Part shown: positions 61,821-64,000 of the stretch, piece by piece
How the letters are laid out: each line of letters begins with the position of its first letter
Numbering within the stretch: the stretch's first letter is position 1
NCBI RefSeq assembly: GCF_001544695.2
Contig: NZ_FCOM02000001.1
Span: forward strand, 496,001 to 560,000
DNA length: 64,000 bases
Reading direction: 5' to 3'
Origin: Caballeronia arvi
GTDB taxonomy: Bacteria > Pseudomonadota > Gammaproteobacteria > Burkholderiales > Burkholderiaceae
Position numbers and translations under genes: made by a program
Notes under the pieces: model-generated
Database searches by the model: none
What the model was told of the DNA's origin: nothing
What the model saw: only the letters and a program-made list of their open reading frames with translations

Positions 61821-62496
61821 ACCGCACTTCGCGCACGATGCCGACGAGCGCCGCCGACTGCGCACATCCGATGGCGAGCACGGCCGCCGTCACGGCGAGC
61901 GCGCCATGCGCGCCGGCCATCGCGGCCGCGATGGCGAGACCGCATGACGCCACGCCGGCCATGAGGCCCGCGAACGGCGCGCTGACATTGCCACCGACGG
62001 CAAGCGACAAATGCGCGCCGATGAGCGCCAGAAGCGCGAGCGTGGGCACCACGGCGAGCGCGCCGGGTTGCGCGCCGATTACATACGCGAGCGCCGCGCA
62101 CGCGCCAGCGCAGGCGAGATGCAGTGCTTGCGGATTCGCGCTTTCGCGAAGGAAGCGGGCGCAAAGCAGATAGCCCAGCGCCGCCATCGCGCCGCCCGCC
62201 GTCACTGCATAAGCACCATCATTCGACTCTGGCAGCAGCCACACGACGAACGCGAGCGTTGCAAGCAATGCCTGCGTGGACGCACTCGGCGCGCCCCGGT
62301 TGAGCCGAAACCCTGCGAATCCCGCGACAGCGGCGAGTGAAAGCGCGACCGCGCCCGCCCCGCCGCTCACCGCGCAGACCACGACGGCGATCGCGCCGGC
62401 GACCCACAGCGAACGGTTCGCGCCGACGCGCAACGACGCCCCCGCCGACAACGCCGCGAGCACGCAGAGCATGCCCGAGAGCGCATCCCCGATCAT
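61819..62496 (-). CDS. Polytopic membrane protein, unknown function
   Basis: A 225-residue very hydrophobic protein with about seven helices, rich in Ala and Gly, possibly from the FUSC/DUF-type inner-membrane families, but I cannot name one. ATG 62496 overlaps the stop of the FAH-family gene by four bases (ATGA), so it is coupled to it. The frame is open further upstream inside that gene. It could be a transporter or a membrane partner for the operon. Confidence 0.78.
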   Translation of the reverse strand: MIGDALSGMLCVLAALSAGASLRVGANRSLWVAGAIAVVVCAVSGGAGAVALSLAAVAGFAGFRLNRGAPSASTQALLATLAFVVWLLPESNDGAYAVTAGGAMAALGYLLCARFLRESANPQALHLACAGACAALAYVIGAQPGALAVVPTLALLALIGAHLSLAVGGNVSAPFAGLMAGVASCGLAIAAAMAGAHGALAVTAAVLAIGCAQSAALVGIVREVR

Positions 62497-63281
62497 GCTT
62501 CGAGCACGTTCGACAGCGTGCCAATCCCCGCGATCGACACATCCACGCGCGAGCCGTCCTTGATCGAGCCGACGCCGATCGACGTGCCGCACGCGATGAC
62601 ATCGCCGGGAACGAGCGTCATGTCCTGCGACAGCAGGCTCACTTGCTCGGCGGGCGAGAAGATCATGTCGTCGAGCGGATAGTTCTGGCGCTCGACGCCT
62701 TCGAGCGTCGTGACGACACTCGCCGCGCGCCAGTCGAAGCCATTGCCCGGCGTGACGATCGCGGGCCCGAGACACGTGAACGTGTCGAAGCCTTTCGAGC
62801 GGCACCATTGCGCGAAGTTGGGATCTTCCTGCAATAGTTCGATCGCAGTGACGTCGTTGACGCAGGTGTAGCCGAAGATCGCCGCCTCGGCCTCTTCGAC
62901 CGACGCGCCGCTCACCGTCTTGCCGATCACGATGCCCAGCTCGCCTTCGTACGCGATCTTGCCTTGATAGCTCTTCGGCCGGCGTATCGACTCGTTCGGC
63001 CCTATCACCGACATCGGCGGCTTGATGAGAAACAGCGGATGCTGCGGCGGCGCTTTGTCCAGCTTCTGCGACAGCGCGTAGTAGTTGTTCCACAGCGCGA
63101 TGACCTTGCTCGGCTGACACGGCGCGAGCAGCGTCAGGTCGTCCACGGCGAAGGTGATGTCGGTCGGGCGCGGGCGGTCGAACATCGCGCCGTCGTGCTG
63201 CACGACGCGGCCCGAGTGCTGATCGAGCGTGCCGAAGCCAATGCTGCCATCGGCGTCGCGAAAACGAATCCAGTGTGTCAC
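62493..63281 (-). CDS. Fumarylacetoacetate hydrolase family protein
   Basis: A 262-residue FAH-fold enzyme. The metal-binding residues are in KIAYEGELGIVIGK (the E-x-E pair) with the aspartate in YTCVNDVTA; LGPAIVTPG and VIACGTSIGVG follow. Such enzymes cleave C-C bonds in fumarylpyruvate-like 2,4-diketones, decarboxylate oxaloacetate or tautomerise it. The end of aromatic degradation is one possibility. It lies 78 bases after the acyl-CoA ligase subunit gene on the same strand. Confidence 0.93.
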   Translation of the reverse strand: MTHWIRFRDADGSIGFGTLDQHSGRVVQHDGAMFDRPRPTDITFAVDDLTLLAPCQPSKVIALWNNYYALSQKLDKAPPQHPLFLIKPPMSVIGPNESIRRPKSYQGKIAYEGELGIVIGKTVSGASVEEAEAAIFGYTCVNDVTAIELLQEDPNFAQWCRSKGFDTFTCLGPAIVTPGNGFDWRAASVVTTLEGVERQNYPLDDMIFSPAEQVSLLSQDMTLVPGDVIACGTSIGVGSIKDGSRVDVSIAGIGTLSNVLEA

Positions 63282-63359
63282 AGGTGTCTCCCTTGTGATG
63301 GATGAAGCGCGGGCATGCGTGGCCCGCGCTTTCTGTCCCCTCCTCCTTCCAGAATCAGA

Positions 63360-64000
63360 TCAGATCTGACCCGCGCCGCGCGCCCACTTGTACTTCGCGC
63401 CGAGCACCGCGACCGGCAGCTCCGTCGAATAAGCGTAGGCCGGGACACCGTGTTCGTACAGGTATTCCGCCGCTTCCTCGACCTGGACATCGCCCGCGAG
63501 CGACGCCACGATCGGCTTCTCGATGCCGAGCGCCTTCATCTCCTCCTTCACTTCGATCACGAGTTTCGCGAAGACCATCGGCGGCGTGATGATCGTGTGC
63601 CAGTAGCCGAGAATGATCGAATGGATGCGATCGTCTTCGAGACCTAAGCGGATCGTGTTCTTGTACGTCGACGGCGGCTCGCCGCCCGTGATGTCGACCG
63701 GATTGCCCGCGGCGCCGAACGGCGGAATGAACTTGCGGAATGCGGCATCGAGATCGTCGGGCATCGTCATCAGCGAGAGACCGTTGTCCACGCACGCATC
63801 CGACAAGAGCACGCCCGAGCCGCCCGCGCCCGTGATGATGACGACGTTCTCGCCCTTCGGCGTCGGCAGCTTCGGAATGCCGCGCGCGTATTCGAGCAGA
63901 TCGCGCAAAGAGCGTGCGCGGATCACGCCGCATTGCTGGAACACGTCCTCGTAGATCTTGTCGTTGCCCGCGAGCGCGCCAGTGTGCGAGCTCGCCGCGC
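63360..64000 (-). CDS. NDP-forming acyl-CoA ligase, alpha subunit (5' part outside window)
   Basis: Partial: the frame is open to the window edge (last full codon at 63998). It covers the C-terminal domain of an ADP-forming acyl-CoA ligase alpha subunit. The edge sequence SSHTGALAGNDKIYEDVFQQCGVIRA carries the conserved histidine motif, then ENVVIITGAGGSGVLLSDACVDNGL and FGAAGNPVDITGG. It ends at GAKYKWARGAGQI with no ATP-grasp beta domain fused, so a separate beta subunit gene is expected, probably just outside the window. Only the family is certain, not the substrate. Confidence 0.88.
   Translation of the reverse strand, partial: AASSHTGALAGNDKIYEDVFQQCGVIRARSLRDLLEYARGIPKLPTPKGENVVIITGAGGSGVLLSDACVDNGLSLMTMPDDLDAAFRKFIPPFGAAGNPVDITGGEPPSTYKNTIRLGLEDDRIHSIILGYWHTIITPPMVFAKLVIEVKEEMKALGIEKPIVASLAGDVQVEEAAEYLYEHGVPAYAYSTELPVAVLGAKYKWARGAGQI

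Overview
The window is about 64 kb of GC-rich chromosomal DNA, densely packed with genes. Gene content, codon use and family members (UPF0060/YnfA, DUF2968, gabT with a MocR/GabR-type regulator, many acyl-CoA enzymes, a PQQ dehydrogenase, a Spy/CpxP-like sensor with an ECF sigma factor) point to a betaproteobacterium of the Burkholderiaceae, most likely a Paraburkholderia/Caballeronia-type soil or plant-associated bacterium. The species assignment is inference. I see no rRNA, tRNA, CRISPR array, transposase or prophage.

Layout. 1-8268: a catabolic block. A partial 8-oxoguanine-deaminase-type amidohydrolase and an Asp/Glu-racemase-superfamily enzyme read rightward. A tightly packed leftward operon follows (CoA-transferase, acyl-CoA dehydrogenase, etfB, etfA, NCS1 permease), controlled by a divergent LysR regulator. 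8269-13404: an ArsR/SRPBCC pair with an operator over its start codon, a GT2 glycosyltransferase, a DUF4130-UdgX fusion with a LexA box, a small membrane protein, a truncated GT9-like protein and a 53-residue protein. 13538-21475: a chemoreceptor, an M20 hydrolase, then the GABA module (MocR/GabR regulator, gabT, gabD) with a 549-bp inverted-repeat element between gabT and gabD. 21498-28288: two small exported proteins built from duplicated modules on either side of a membrane metallophosphoesterase, a patatin, an isochorismatase-fold protein, an exported MsrB and an ABC-2 exporter. 28408-32818: a cupin, 3-hydroxybutyryl-CoA dehydrogenase, glutathionyl-hydroquinone reductase, an alpha/beta hydrolase and a LysR regulator.

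32914-37492: an envelope-sensing operon encoding a YXWGXW protein, a tiny lipoprotein, an ECF sigma factor, an anti-sigma-like membrane protein, a periplasmic Spy/CnrX-like sensor, DUF1800 and a Tat-exported DUF1501 protein. Convergent to it (37496-40481) is a PQQ dehydrogenase / dihaem cytochrome c / ankyrin operon. 40801-48806: an AI-2E-family permease, a DUF6572 protein, an exported low-complexity protein, and an acyl-CoA dehydrogenase / acyl-CoA synthetase / 3-hydroxyisobutyryl-CoA hydrolase operon with a divergent AraC regulator. 48881-58772: small and housekeeping-accessory genes (HTH/coiled-coil protein, MFS symporter, DUF2891, YnfA, MATE exporter, hydrolase, secreted nuclease with a coupled small protein, Ogt methyltransferase, OmpA-like lipoprotein, DUF2968). 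58883-64000: a small exported protein, a double-domain KaiC-like ATPase translationally coupled to a single-domain response regulator, a CsbD-like protein, and a leftward operon with the alpha subunit of an NDP-forming acyl-CoA ligase (cut by the window edge), a FAH-family hydrolase and a membrane protein.

Functionally the window is dominated by acyl-CoA and amine catabolism, with DNA repair (UdgX fusion under a LexA box, Ogt) and envelope or signalling modules between. The items most worth following up are the LexA-controlled DUF4130-UdgX fusion with an altered histidine loop, the KaiC/receiver pair, the CnrYXH-like sigma operon tied to DUF1800/DUF1501, and the inverted-repeat element that splits gabT from gabD. 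All starts, motifs and alignments were read by eye; no database search was run.
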